Assembly: GCA_963843365.1 (NCBI GenBank)
Contig: CAWJKG010000003.1
Location: 558,001 to 622,000 of the forward strand
Direction: 5' to 3'
Length of the DNA: 64,000 nucleotides
From: Bog-473 sp963843365
GTDB taxonomy: Bacteria; Actinomycetota; Acidimicrobiia; Acidimicrobiales; RAAP-2
In this document: piece by piece, positions 27,003-35,867 of the stretch
Numbering within the stretch: the stretch's first letter is position 1
Layout: each line of letters starts with the position of its first letter
Notes under the pieces: model-generated
Seen by the model: only the letters and a program-made list of their open reading frames with translations
What the model was told of the DNA's origin: nothing
Databases searched by the model: none
Translations under genes and position numbers: made by a program

Positions 27003-27520
27003 CCATGGAACCCCGCGTGATCCAGAAGTACCGGGTGTACATCAAGGCACGACCTGAGGACATCTGGGAGGCGGTCACCACGCCGGAATGGACGGTGCGT
27101 TACGGCTATGCACCTTTGGTCGAGTACGAGCTACGCCCGGGCGGGACCTTCCGGGCGCTTGCCAACGAGGGCATGAAGGCCTTGGGATGTCCGGACGTCA
27201 TCAGCGACGGTGAGGTGATCGAAGCCGACCCCCCTCGCAAACTGGTGCAGACCTGGCGCATGACCATGACTCCCGAAATGGCCGCCGAGGCGTTCACTCG
27301 ACTGACCTACGACATCGAACCGGTCCGCGGCGGCGTGTGCCGGCTGACGGTCACTCACGATGTCACCGGAGCTCCCATGTGGGCCGCCGTGATGCGGGGC
27401 GAGAGTGAGTCCAGCGGTGCCGGAGGAGGCTGGAGTGAGATCCTCAGTGGGCTGAAGACGCTGCTCGAGACGGGCGAAGAGCTTCCCTTCCAGAGCGGTC
27501 CGGAGGGCGCCCATCCGTGA
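26999..27520 (+). CDS. SRPBCC (AHSA1/START-like) family protein
   Basis: 173 residues from ATG 26999, overlapping the ArsR stop by four bases. The START-like fold is visible as VIQKYRVYIKARPEDIWEAV, YELRPGGTFRALANEG, DGEVIEADPPRKLVQTWRMT, RLTYDIEPVRGGVCRLTVTH and a final helix (GGWSEILSGLKTLLETG). The family binds hydrophobic ligands in a deep cavity. ArsR-SRPBCC pairs are common in actinobacteria, but few have an assigned function. The gene is followed by the acyl-CoA dehydrogenase operon after 115 bp. Confidence 0.9.
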   Translation: MTMEPRVIQKYRVYIKARPEDIWEAVTTPEWTVRYGYAPLVEYELRPGGTFRALANEGMKALGCPDVISDGEVIEADPPRKLVQTWRMTMTPEMAAEAFTRLTYDIEPVRGGVCRLTVTHDVTGAPMWAAVMRGESESSGAGGGWSEILSGLKTLLETGEELPFQSGPEGAHP

Positions 27521-27553
27521 GACCGCGTTGATCCTGAAACATGAATTCGAGGT

Positions 27554-27568
27554 CGGTTTCAAAAACCG
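27554..27568. promoter_or_regulatory. Inverted repeat CGGTTT-CAA-AAACCG before acyl-CoA dehydrogenase operon
   Basis: Perfect six-base arms with a three-base centre, 67 bases before the GTG at 27636. A TACTCT box follows at 27571-27576. The arms are short, there is no T-run, and the centre fits a protein dyad, so an operator is more likely than a terminator. The TetR at 29747-30403 is the nearest candidate regulator. Confidence 0.4.
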
Positions 27569-27635
27569 GATACTCTCTGCGTTCGTGGAGGTCTGTCCCC
27601 CCTCGGCGCACGACGCCGTCTCCGGTCTCTGAGCC

Positions 27636-28616
27636 GTGGACGTCAGACTGACCCCTGAGCAGCACGTTCTGCGTGATTCCGCTGCTCGCCTGGTCGCCCG
27701 ACTGGGTCCGAGGGCCACCGCAGACCTCGGCGATGACGAGCGCGCGACAAAGCTGGATGCCTCCCTCCAGGCGACCGGATGGCGCGACCTTCGCGCGTCG
27801 GCCGCGGACGGCCGACCTTGGTCGACTGCGGTCGAGGTCGCCCTCATCGCGGAAGAGCTGGGTCGCGGGTTGGCCGACGCCCCCTTCCTCGGGCCGACGT
27901 TGGCTGCCGATCTTCGCCGCCTCGTAGGCGGCGAAGCGGCGGCGGCCGAAACGGTCGCACTCACCACGGATTTGCGGGAGTTGGGCCATGCGGTGGCCTC
28001 GGATGCCTCGCGTGCCGAGCTGGCACTGGGTGTAGGGGAGGAGCCTGCAGGTTCGCCGCAGCCGGTCGTCGAATATTCGCTGGGTCCGGTCGGTGCGGGT
28101 GTCGATCTGACGCGGGGCTCCCGTCCTTGCCGCGAACCCGTGAGGACTGTCGGAGTACTTGGTGTCGCTGAGTGCAAGAGTTGGACTGCCCTGGGGCTCA
28201 CGCTGACCGCAGCGGACCTCTGCGGCATCATGCGGGGCGTCCTGCATCTCGGCACTGCGTACGCTGCAGAGCGGCGCCAATACGGGTCGACGATCGGATC
28301 CTTCCAAGCAGTGCGCCATCTGTTGGCCGACGGGTTCGTCGCCATGGAGGGAGCCACGAGCATCACGCTGCACGCGGCGTGGGCAGTCGACGAGCTCGAG
28401 CCCGAGCAGGCTGTCGCCGCAGCCGCTGGAGCGAAGGCGTACGCTGCTCGTGCTGCCCGCAAGACCTGCGAAACGGTCATTCAGGTGCACGGAGGAATCG
28501 GCAACACGTGGGAGTGCCTGGCGCACGTGTATTTGCGGCGGGCACTGGTGTCGATCGAGCAGTTCGGTGGGGTCGCCCCGAACCTGCGTCGTGTGATGCG
28601 GCATCGGGGGATGTAG
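27636..28616 (+). CDS. Acyl-CoA dehydrogenase family protein, short subunit
   Basis: 326 residues from GTG 27636, shorter than the usual 380. The N-terminal helical domain is recognisable (VRLTPEQHVLRDSAARLVAR, ALIAEELGRGLADAPFLGPT). The beta-barrel middle domain is strongly reduced, and the C-terminal helical domain is good (YAAERRQYGSTIGSFQAVRH, VIQVHGGIGNTWECLAHVYL). Acyl-CoA dehydrogenases made of two unlike chains, as in steroid side-chain degradation, contain such a reduced partner. It is followed four bases later by a full-type dehydrogenase gene, so the two probably form a heterotetramer. The frame is intact. Confidence 0.87.
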   Translation: MDVRLTPEQHVLRDSAARLVARLGPRATADLGDDERATKLDASLQATGWRDLRASAADGRPWSTAVEVALIAEELGRGLADAPFLGPTLAADLRRLVGGEAAAAETVALTTDLRELGHAVASDASRAELALGVGEEPAGSPQPVVEYSLGPVGAGVDLTRGSRPCREPVRTVGVLGVAECKSWTALGLTLTAADLCGIMRGVLHLGTAYAAERRQYGSTIGSFQAVRHLLADGFVAMEGATSITLHAAWAVDELEPEQAVAAAAGAKAYAARAARKTCETVIQVHGGIGNTWECLAHVYLRRALVSIEQFGGVAPNLRRVMRHRGM

Positions 28617-28620
28617 AGGG

Positions 28621-29752
28621 ATGGATTTCGCCGATTCATCGGAAGAGGCAGCGTTCCGCCTTCGCCTGAGAGCGTGGCTCGTAGACCACAATCCCGGCTT
28701 GCCGGCGTCGTCGACCGATGACGCGTATTGGCTCGGGCAGGCTGCGTGGCACACCTCGCTGTACGAAGCGGGGTTCTTCGGACTCTCCTGGCCAGCAGCG
28801 ATCGGGGGTCATGGATTGCCCAGCGTCTACGACGCCATCCTCGACGAGGAGTTGGCCGCTGCCGGGGCACCGCCGCGCCCGGGACTCGGCTACCTGGTGC
28901 AGGGGATACTCGAGCACGGCAGCAGCGAAATTCGGACTGCGCTTTCTGCCCGGGCTCGTCAGTGGAGCGGAGCGGTGGTGCCAGGGGTTCAGCGAGCCCG
29001 ACGCGGGATCGGACCTCGCATCGTTGCGCACCCGGGCCGACCTCGAGGGCGACGAGTACGTGTTGCACGGACACAAGGTCTGGACCAGCTATTCGGACGT
29101 CGCCGACTGGTGTCTCCTTCTCGCTCGCACCGATCACGACGTGCCGCGACATCGGGGTATCTCCGCCTTCGCCGTCCCGATGCATCAGCCGGGGATCGAG
29201 CAGCGGCCGATCACCATGATCAACGGAGTGACCAAGGAGTTCGGTCAGGTCCTGTTCGATGGTGCACGGGTCCCGGCGAACAACATGATCGGGGATCCCG
29301 GTGAGGGATGGGCCTTGGCGATGACCGTCGTCAGTCACGAACGGGAGCCCGGCGAATTGGGATATGTGGCACGCTACCGAAAGGTCGTGAACGAGCTGAT
29401 CGCCGAGGTGAGGCGTGATCCGTCGGCGTACGGGCCCGGAGAGCTGGAGCAGTTGGCTTGGGCGGTTGTCGAGGTTGACATGCTGGACCGGCACGTGTGC
29501 CGCCGTCTGTCCGACCGGCTCGACGGGGTCCGTCACGGCCCGGAGGGCTCCGTCGACAAACTGCTCATGACCGAGACGGAGCAGGCCGTAGGGCATGCGG
29601 CGCTTGCCATCGGTGGGGTGGGCGATGGCCTCGAAGACAGCTCCCGCCTGAAGATCTATCTGTACAGCCGCGCCCAGAGTGTCATGGGTGGGACGTCCCA
29701 GATACAACGCAATCTCATTGCGCAGCGCATCCTGCACCTTCCTGATTCATGA
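28621..29752 (+). CDS. Acyl-CoA dehydrogenase, long subunit (one frame break)
   Basis: Starts MDFADSSEEAAFRLRLRAWL at ATG 28621. GLSWPAAIGGHGLPSVYDAI and LGYLVQGILEHGSSEIR follow; then one extra base at about 28937 shifts the frame. The rest reads RFLPGLVSGAERWCQGFSEP, DAGSDLASLRTRADLEGDEY, VWTSYSDVADWCLLLARTDH and the end SVMGGTSQIQRNLIAQRILH. Total span is 1132 bases, one more than 377 codons, consistent with a single insertion. It has the FAD/substrate middle domain that its neighbour lacks. It would oxidise a CoA ester with ETF as acceptor. Confidence 0.87.
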
Positions 29753-30403
29753 CCCAGCGCCGAGGCCGAGTGCATTGGACCACAGAAGGCTCAGCTGCTC
29801 GACCGCCTGGTCGAAGTCGTAGTCCCGGTAGCCCTGTACCAGCCAGAGCTCGGCGACCCGGGCGATCATGGCACCGAGGGCGTCGGCCGCCATCGACGGG
29901 TCGAGGCGGCGGTCGGCACCGTCCTGCTCCTGGAGGCGCCGGATCGAACGCTCCGCTCGCTCGGCGAAGTGCTTCATCGTCGCCATACGGGCGTCGTTGA
30001 CGTCCTCGTCGAACCTCGACACCTGTTCGATCACACCCATGAGGGCGGCTTCGTCGCGATAGCGCTCGAGGTAGAGACGGTTCGCCTGCCGGATGCGCTC
30101 TGCCGGCGCCAGGTGCTCGCCGTCGCCTGCGTGGTCGTCGGACGGCGCCGTGAGCTTCTCCTCCTGCATCTGCGCCACTTCGAGAAACAGCTCCTCCTTG
30201 GAGTCGAAGTAGTGATAGAAGCCGCCTGGGGCAAGGTTGGCACCTTCGGTGATGTCCACGATGCGCGCATCGAGGAACCCATCTCGTTCGAAGACTTCCT
30301 TCGCCGCATCAACGAGCCTGGCGCGAGTCTCAAGGCCCTTGCGCGACAGCGGTGTGCGACGGCCCTCGTTGACGTCGCCGCTGGCTGGGGCCGCGTCGGC
30401 CAC
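29747..30403 (-). CDS. TetR family transcriptional regulator
   Basis: 218 residues from GTG 30403, chosen because GGAAGGGAG lies just upstream; the frame stays open to 30787 as antisense of the crotonase gene. The helix-turn-helix is IVDITEGANLAPGGFYHYFD with SKEELFLEV. The C-terminal helices carry the ligand pocket (LWLVQGYRDYDFDQAVEQLS). It is convergent with the dehydrogenase gene, overlapping it by six bases, and divergent from the crotonase at 30578. It is therefore a likely regulator of this fatty-acid-like block. Confidence 0.88.
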   Translation of the reverse strand: MADAAPASGDVNEGRRTPLSRKGLETRARLVDAAKEVFERDGFLDARIVDITEGANLAPGGFYHYFDSKEELFLEVAQMQEEKLTAPSDDHAGDGEHLAPAERIRQANRLYLERYRDEAALMGVIEQVSRFDEDVNDARMATMKHFAERAERSIRRLQEQDGADRRLDPSMAADALGAMIARVAELWLVQGYRDYDFDQAVEQLSLLWSNALGLGAGS

Positions 30404-30535
30404 AATGCTCCCTTCCTCGTCCCGGCACTCCACCGTACCGGCAGGCGCCCACCCCGAGTGGACTGCGGGGATGGGCACAAGACCTGCGTGTTGCCGTGCC
30501 AATCGGCTCCCGGGCCGGACCGGTATATGTTCGAA

Positions 30536-30545
30536 TGCAATTGCA
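30536..30545. promoter_or_regulatory. Palindrome TGCAATTGCA between TetR and crotonase genes
   Basis: A perfect ten-base palindrome in the only AT-rich part of the 174-bp divergent gap, 33 bases before the ATG at 30578. It could be the TetR operator. The length is small, so chance is a real alternative. Confidence 0.3.
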
Positions 30546-30577
30546 AGACTGACAGAGATCGCGAGTGACAGATCACC

Positions 30578-31351
30578 ATGGCCACGTCCGAACCCGCCCT
30601 GCTCGTTGAGGAGCAAGATGCAATCCGCATCCTCCGACTGAATCGTCCCCAGGCGGCGAACGCTGCGAACCCCGAGCTCCATCGACGCCTGGCCGAGGTG
30701 TGGGTCGAACTCGAGGCGGACCCGGCCTGCCGCGTCGTCGTCATGACGGGCAACGGGCACGCGTTCTGCGCCGGGGGCGACATGCACCTGCTCAGGCGGA
30801 TGAACGAAGACGAGCGCACACGCTCACAGATGCTCGAAGAAGGGAGGCAGATCGTCCAGCGGATGGTTCGCTTCCCGCACCCCGTGATCGCGGCGGTGAA
30901 CGGTGCGGCGGTCGGGCTGGGCTGCAGCCTGACCGGACTGAGCGACATCGTGCTGATGGAGGAAGGCGCCTATCTGGCGGACCCCCACGTCTCCGTGGGC
31001 CTGGTGGCCGCCGACGGAGGTGCGCTGACCTGGCCCACCATGACCAGCCTGTTGCGGGCCAAGGAGTATCTGTTCACTGGTGACCGGATCCCGGCCGCGG
31101 CCGCGGTGCAATTCGGCCTCGCCAACCGGGTCGTCGCTGACGGGTCCGTCGTCGAGGAGGCGTTGGCTCTGGCCCGCCGACTCTGCGCCCAGCCGGCACA
31201 GGCACTCAGGCACACGAAACAGGCACTCAACAAGGTCGTCGAGCGTTCCGTGCTCGATGTGCTCGACTTCGCCATCGCCTGCGAGGCCATCTCCAGTGCG
31301 AGCGACGAGCATCGCAAAATTGTGGACCGGTTCCTCGAGCGCGACACCTGA
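30578..31351 (+). CDS. Enoyl-CoA hydratase/isomerase family protein (crotonase fold)
   Basis: 257 residues from ATG 30578, frame intact. HAFCAGGDMHLLRRMNEDER is the oxyanion-hole segment; VIAAVNGAAVGLGCSLTGLS and DPHVSVGLVAADGGALTWP follow. The hydratase glutamates are replaced by Ser (GCSL) and His (DPHV), so simple water addition to an enoyl-CoA is unlikely and another crotonase activity is expected. It is divergent from a TetR gene and ends at a strong hairpin (31364-31400). Confidence 0.88.
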   Translation: MATSEPALLVEEQDAIRILRLNRPQAANAANPELHRRLAEVWVELEADPACRVVVMTGNGHAFCAGGDMHLLRRMNEDERTRSQMLEEGRQIVQRMVRFPHPVIAAVNGAAVGLGCSLTGLSDIVLMEEGAYLADPHVSVGLVAADGGALTWPTMTSLLRAKEYLFTGDRIPAAAAVQFGLANRVVADGSVVEEALALARRLCAQPAQALRHTKQALNKVVERSVLDVLDFAIACEAISSASDEHRKIVDRFLERDT

Positions 31352-31363
31352 GGAGAGGTTCGA

Positions 31364-31400
31364 CCCTGACGGGTCGGAGCCACGCCGCCACCCGTCAGGG
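31364..31400. terminator. Hairpin with 11-bp perfect stem between convergent genes
   Basis: Arms CCCTGACGGGT (31364-31374) and ACCCGTCAGGG (31390-31400), with a 15-base loop. It starts 13 bases after the crotonase stop and lies before the end of the convergent small gene at 31484, so it can serve the plus-strand transcript. It has no T-run, as is frequent in GC-rich actinobacteria. Confidence 0.6.
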
Positions 31401-31483
31401 CTCGCTCGGCACCGATCGTCTCCGCCGCAGGAACTCGTGCGACATCACCACAGGGGCGAGCGCCGGCCAGGTACTCCGCGACC

Positions 31484-31672
31484 TCAGTCGGGCCACCACT
31501 CCAGCGGACTGACCAGCCCGTCGCTCATCTTCATCCAGAGCTCCGTCCGGTGCTCCTTGCAGGTCCAGAGCGCTCCGACCCTGCCCTCGGCGTCAATGCC
31601 GGTGGCGTTGTGCACGCGGGTCAGTTCGCGACCGCATCCATCCTTCGAACAGGTTGCCCGCTGATCAGTCAT
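31484..31672 (-). CDS. Small Cys-rich protein, probable zinc binding
   Basis: 62 residues from ATG 31672 (MTDQRATCSKDGCGRELTRV); the frame is open five codons further up. Cys8 and Cys13 form a CxxxxC, and a second pair, CKEH, lies near residue 43, together a plausible zinc site. The C-terminus is acidic and aromatic (PLEWWPD). I do not recognise a named family. Similar small zinc-ribbon-like proteins occur in actinobacteria without known role. It stands alone between two strong hairpins. Confidence 0.6.
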   Translation of the reverse strand: MTDQRATCSKDGCGRELTRVHNATGIDAEGRVGALWTCKEHRTELWMKMSDGLVSPLEWWPD

Positions 31673-31857
31673 GCCACTCCAGGGCACCGGGATCTGGGCG
31701 CCCGAGCGGGCGTTTGGCGGGGCCTGGGTCGCCGGTCTCGGTGTCCGCCCGTCCCAGAGATAGCAGCACAGGGATTCATCTGTCTCGAGAGTCTGGCACT
31801 GTTCATCGCCAGGTCACGAGGTCGTCGCGGCGAGCATGTGAAGGCAAGCGGGTGGAC

Positions 31858-31893
31858 GCGAACGGCCCCCACAGCGAGGTGGGGGCCGTTCGC
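31858..31893. terminator. Hairpin with 15-bp perfect stem
   Basis: GCGAACGGCCCCCAC (31858-31872) pairs perfectly with GTGGGGGCCGTTCGC (31879-31893) over a six-base loop. It is the strongest hairpin seen in the window, in a 428-base gap between the small zinc protein and the ABC importer operon. It has no T-run. It could insulate the importer from upstream transcripts; a regulatory RNA role is also possible. Confidence 0.6.
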
Positions 31894-32002
31894 GGAAGTG
31901 GGTACTCCTCCGATTCCATTGTCGACTGGTCACGAGCCGCTCTTGAGCCGCGCCGATTGATCCCGTGCGCCCCCGCTGGTCGACCGATCGGGATAGGGGA
32001 TG

Positions 32003-32033
32003 CCTGACACGAATGTCAGGGACTGGCTATATT
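32003..32033 (+). promoter_or_regulatory. Promoter of ABC importer operon overlapped by an inverted repeat
   Basis: CTGACA (32004-32009) and TATATT (32028-32033) are 18 bp apart. The perfect inverted repeat CCTGACA-CGAA-TGTCAGG (32003-32020) covers the -35 box and half the spacer, so a bound regulator would exclude polymerase. The leader to the ATG at 32102 would be about 60 nt, with GGGGGAG before the start. Confidence 0.6.
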
Positions 32034-32101
32034 CCCGCTATCGGGGTTGTCGATGCCGGCATCACAGGCCGTGGGCCGGACACTTATCCGGGGGAGTGCA
32101 C

Positions 32102-33730
32102 ATGAGATTCGTCGGGCAAGGGTTCAGTCGCCTGAACCGGGCAACCGCAGGGTCGAGGCGGCAGCCTCGGAGAAAGGGTCGGGCCCTCCTGTTCCTGGGG
32201 AGCGTCGGCGTGCTGGCCGGACCACTGGCCCAGGGGTTGGCGAGCAGCGGCAGCGCGTCCGCGGCGTCCTCGAACATCGATCCCAACGGCGTCCTGAAGT
32301 ACGGGTTCGACCTCAACAACGAGTTCGGCAACGACTTCGCCCCGGCGACCGAGGAGAACGACTGCTCCTACACCGTGACGTCGAACATCTACCAGTCGAT
32401 GACCAGCCCGGGGAACACCGCGATCATGCGGCGGGGTGGCCCAGAGCTGGACCGTCTCGAACAACAGCTCGACCATCACCTTCCACATCCGGCCCGGCCT
32501 CGAGTTCTCCAACGGTCAGCCGGTCACGTCCGCCGACGTCGCGGCCAGCCTGAACCACACCAAGACCAGCCCGCTGCGGTCCTCGCTGTTCGCCATCTCG
32601 AGCATCCAGACGCCCGATCCGTCGACGGTGGTCGTCAATCTCAGCAAGCCCACGGCCGGTGACTTCCTGTGGGCGACGACCTACATCGACGGGCAGATCT
32701 ACCCGGCCAATGCCATCTCGACCCAATCGACCCAGCCCGTGGGCGCCGGGCCCTTCGTGCTGAAGAGCTACCGCCAGGGCTCCTCCATCGTGCTGGTCAA
32801 GAACCCCAAGTACTGGGACTCGAAGGCCTACCCGCTCGGCGGCGTCGACTTCACCCAGGTCACGCAGGGCCCCGAGGCGGCCACCGCCCTGACCTCGGGC
32901 GCGGTGGACATGATCGAGGTCGAGCCGGAGAACTACCCGCAGCTCAAGAGCGACCCCAACATCGGCATCTCCGTCGACGAAGTCCTACGACTACATGGAG
33001 ATCGAGCTGCGCCAGAACACCGGGCCCTTCGCCAACGAGAAGGTGCGGGCCGCCCTCGAGTTCGCCGTCGACCGCGCCGCGGTGAACAAGGTGGTGTTCG
33101 ACGGGCTCGGGGCAGCCCGCCTACCAGCCCGTGCCGTCGTGGTCGCCGGGCTACTCCAAGTCGCTGGGCACCCCTGACCCCTACAACCCACGAAGGCCAA
33201 GGCGATGCTCAAGGCGGCCGGGTACCCCCAGGGCGTGAAGCTTCACCTTGATCATCCCGTCGGGTGACGCCGACCTACGCCCGGGCGGCCGCCCTCCTGC
33301 AGGCGGAGATGGCGGCGGCCGGGTTCAACGCCAACCTGCAGCAGATCCCCGGTGCCGACTTCCTCACCGACGTCTACATCAAGAAGCAGGGTGACGCCGC
33401 TCCTCAGCGAGCAACTGACCAACGGCCCCGACCTGGCCAACACCTTCGAGGCCATGTTCGAGTCCTCGGGCTTCCTGGCCAACGCGCTCGGGCTCGGTGA
33501 ACCCGGCGCTGACGCCGCTGATCCAGCAGGCCAACGCGTCGCTCAGCCCGAGCCTGCAGGGCCCGCTGATGCAGCAGATCGACAAGACGGTCATTGAACA
33601 GGGTCTCATGGTGCCCATCGCGTTCATGCCGTCGATCGTCGCCTACAACAAGAACCGGGTCGGCGGGAAGGTCGTGGCCCCGATCGGGCAGTGCCGCTCC
33701 GACCTGGCCGGCATCTACATCAAGAAGTAG
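32102..33730 (+). CDS. Extracellular solute-binding protein, family 5 (many frame breaks)
   Basis: A basic N-terminus (SRRQPRRKGR) precedes a hydrophobic segment (ALLFLGSVGVLAGPLAQGLA) that acts as an export signal. Family 5 blocks follow in different frames: ENDCSYTVTSNIYQSM, AQSWTVSNNSSTITFHIRPG, VTSADVAASLNHTK, GAGPFVLKSYRQGSS, NPKYWDSKAYPLGGVDFT, then FANEKVRAALEFAVDRAAVN, and the end MVPIAFMPSIVAYNKNRVGG. I count about eight single-base frame changes (near 32427, 32980, 33110, 33190, 33240, 33266, 33400 and 33500), nearly all an extra G or C. The joined protein of about 540 residues binds a peptide or similar solute outside the cell. Confidence 0.8.
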
Positions 33731-33813
33731 GCGCTCGCATGGCCCCGGCGAGCACGGAACGCAGAGCGAAGGTGCGCCGCACCACCGGATCCTGTTGAGC
33801 TGAGGCGGCAGCG

Positions 33814-34787
33814 ATGGCGTCGGCAGCGGTGGCTCACTCCTGACATTCGTCGCCCGCCGGCTGCTCATCACCATCCTGCTGCTCTTCCTCATCTCGTTCG
33901 GCGTCTACTCGCTGATCCTGATCATCCCGGGCAACCCGGCCATCGCCCTGGCCGGAGGGACCAAGGCGACCCCGGCCGAGATCGCCAAGATCACGGCGCA
34001 GCTCCACCTCAACGAGGGCTTCTTCGCGCAGTACTGGAACTGGCTGCGGGCGGCTCTGCACGGGAACCTCGGCAACTCGCTGTTCAACAACGAGACGGTG
34101 GCGTCGGGCATCGCCGCCCGTTTCCCGGTCACGCTGAGCGTGGCGGTCGGCGGCATGGTCCTGGCCATCCTGATCGGGCGTGCCCGCCGGGATCATCTCG
34201 GGCCTGCACCAGGGCACCGCCCGCGGACCGCGGCGTGACCGTGGGCACGAGCATCGCAGTGGCCATTCCCGACTTCTGGTTGGCCATGATGCTCGTCATC
34301 GTCTTCGCGGTGAAGCTCGAATGGCTGCCGGCCCTCGGCTACACGCCCTTCACCCAGTCGCCCGGCCGAATGGTTCGAGGACCTGCTCCTGCCGTGGCTG
34401 GCCCTCGGCATCGGCGGGTCGGCGGTCATCGCCCGCCAGGTCCGCGGCGCGCTGATCGACACCCTGGACCAGGACTACATGCGCACCGCCGTGGCCAAGG
34501 GCCTGAGCCCGCGCATGGTCGTCGGGAAGCACGCCCTCAAGAACGCCCTGAGCCCCGCCGTCACCGTCATCGGCATCCAGTTCGGCTACCTGCTCGGTGG
34601 CACCCTCATCATCGAGCAGATCTTCTCCCTGCCCGGCATCGGCACCTACATCATCCAGGCCATCAACGACAAGGACATCCCGGAGATCCAGGGCGTGGTG
34701 CTGGTGGTGGCGACCGCGTTCGTCCTCATCAACCTGATCGTCGACATCATCTACGCCTACCTCAACCCGAAGATCCGCCTGTCATGA
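33814..34787 (+). CDS. ABC importer permease, DppB/OppB type (frame breaks)
   Basis: The transmembrane start reads FVARRLLITILLLFLISFGV and YSLILIIPGNPAIALAGG. The EAA-loop region (RTAVAKGLSPRMVVGKHALK) and GTLIIEQIFSLPGIGTYIIQ are typical of DppB. Three extra Gs, at 34176-34178, 34225-34226 and 34364-34365, break the frame. Removing them restores ILIGVPAGIISGL, GTARDRGVTVGT and SPAEWFEDLLLP. The start is uncertain; ATG 33814 followed by a frame error is most likely. The corrected length of about 320 residues is normal. Confidence 0.82.
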
Positions 34788-34797
34788 GCGCACCCCG

Positions 34798-35867
34798 ATG
34801 AGCGACCTGGAGCCCCCCCGACGCCGGCGACCCGTTCGTCGGACTCACCGAGATCCCCGAGACGGGCGACAGCCGGAGGAGCTGCCGCGAGCGGCGGCCC
34901 GGGATTCTGGATGCGCTTCCTCCACCAGCGCTTGGCCATGGCGGGCCTGGTCTTCCTCTTGCTCGTCCTGATCGCCGCCATCTTCGCCCCGCTGATCGCG
35001 CCCCACCCACCCCGACGCTCAGGACCTCAACGCGGTCAACGCCGGGCCCTCGCTCGCCCACTGGCTGGGCACCGACGACCTCGGCCGCGACATCCTGAGC
35101 CGACTGATCTGGGGTGCCCGCATCTCGCTGCGGGCGGCCTTCGAGATCGTCGGCCTCGCCGCGGTCATCGCCATCCCGCTCGGCCTGATCGCCGGCTTCT
35201 TCCGGGGGGCGGTCGACAGCGTGATCATGCGCGTCATGGACGCCATGTTCTCGTTCCCGCCGCTCATCCTGGCCCTGACCGTGGCGGCGCTGCTGGGTGC
35301 GGACATCAACGACGCCGCCATCGCCATCGCCATCGTCTTCGTGCCGGGCTTCGTGCGGCTGCTCCGGGGCGAGGTCATCGCCGTCCGCGAGGAGGCTACA
35401 TCGAGTCGGCGCGCAGCTCTGGGGGCCACGTCGAAGCGGCTGATCGGCGCGCCACGTCCTGCCCAACGTCGCCTCGCCGATCATCATCCAGCTGCCTGGC
35501 CCTCGGCTTCGCCCTGCTGGTCGAGGCGGGCCTGAGCTTCCTCGGCATCGGCGAGCAGCCGCCCACGCCGAGCTGGGGCGGCATGCTCCAGGAGGGCTTC
35601 CAGTTCATCAACTCCGCGCCGTGGGCCCTCGTCTTCCCGGGCCTCGCCATCATGTTCACCGTCCTGTCCTTCAATCTGGTGGCCGACGGGCTGCGGGACT
35701 CGCTCGGCCGGGAGCGGCCAGCGGGCAGCGGTCTCGTCGGCGGCGATCCGCCCATCGGAGTGGACTGGCCCGCCTCGGTCGCAGTGGTCGGACCCGGGAG
35801 GAGAAGGTGCCCGCGGCCGCGAGCACTGCTCTCCTGGAGGTCGGCGGCTTGCGGGTCGAATTCCTGA
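34798..35867 (+). CDS. ABC importer permease, DppC/OppC type (frame breaks)
   Basis: DppC-type features: N-terminal soluble segment, RFLHQRLAMAGLVFLLLVLI, then LAHWLGTDDLGRDILSRLIW and ARISLRAAFEIVGLAAVIAI, and GLSFLGIGEQPPTPSWGGML near the end. Frame changes lie near 35010, 35390 and 35490. The last homologous block is NLVADGLRDSLGRER at about 35715. The frame then stays open to 35867 and overlaps the ATPase start, so the true stop was probably lost through another frame change. It forms the membrane channel with the upstream permease. Confidence 0.78.

Noticed and set aside
30530..30541. GTTCGAATGC resembling a tRNA T-arm
   Set aside because: No acceptor stem, D-arm or anticodon arm can be built around it.
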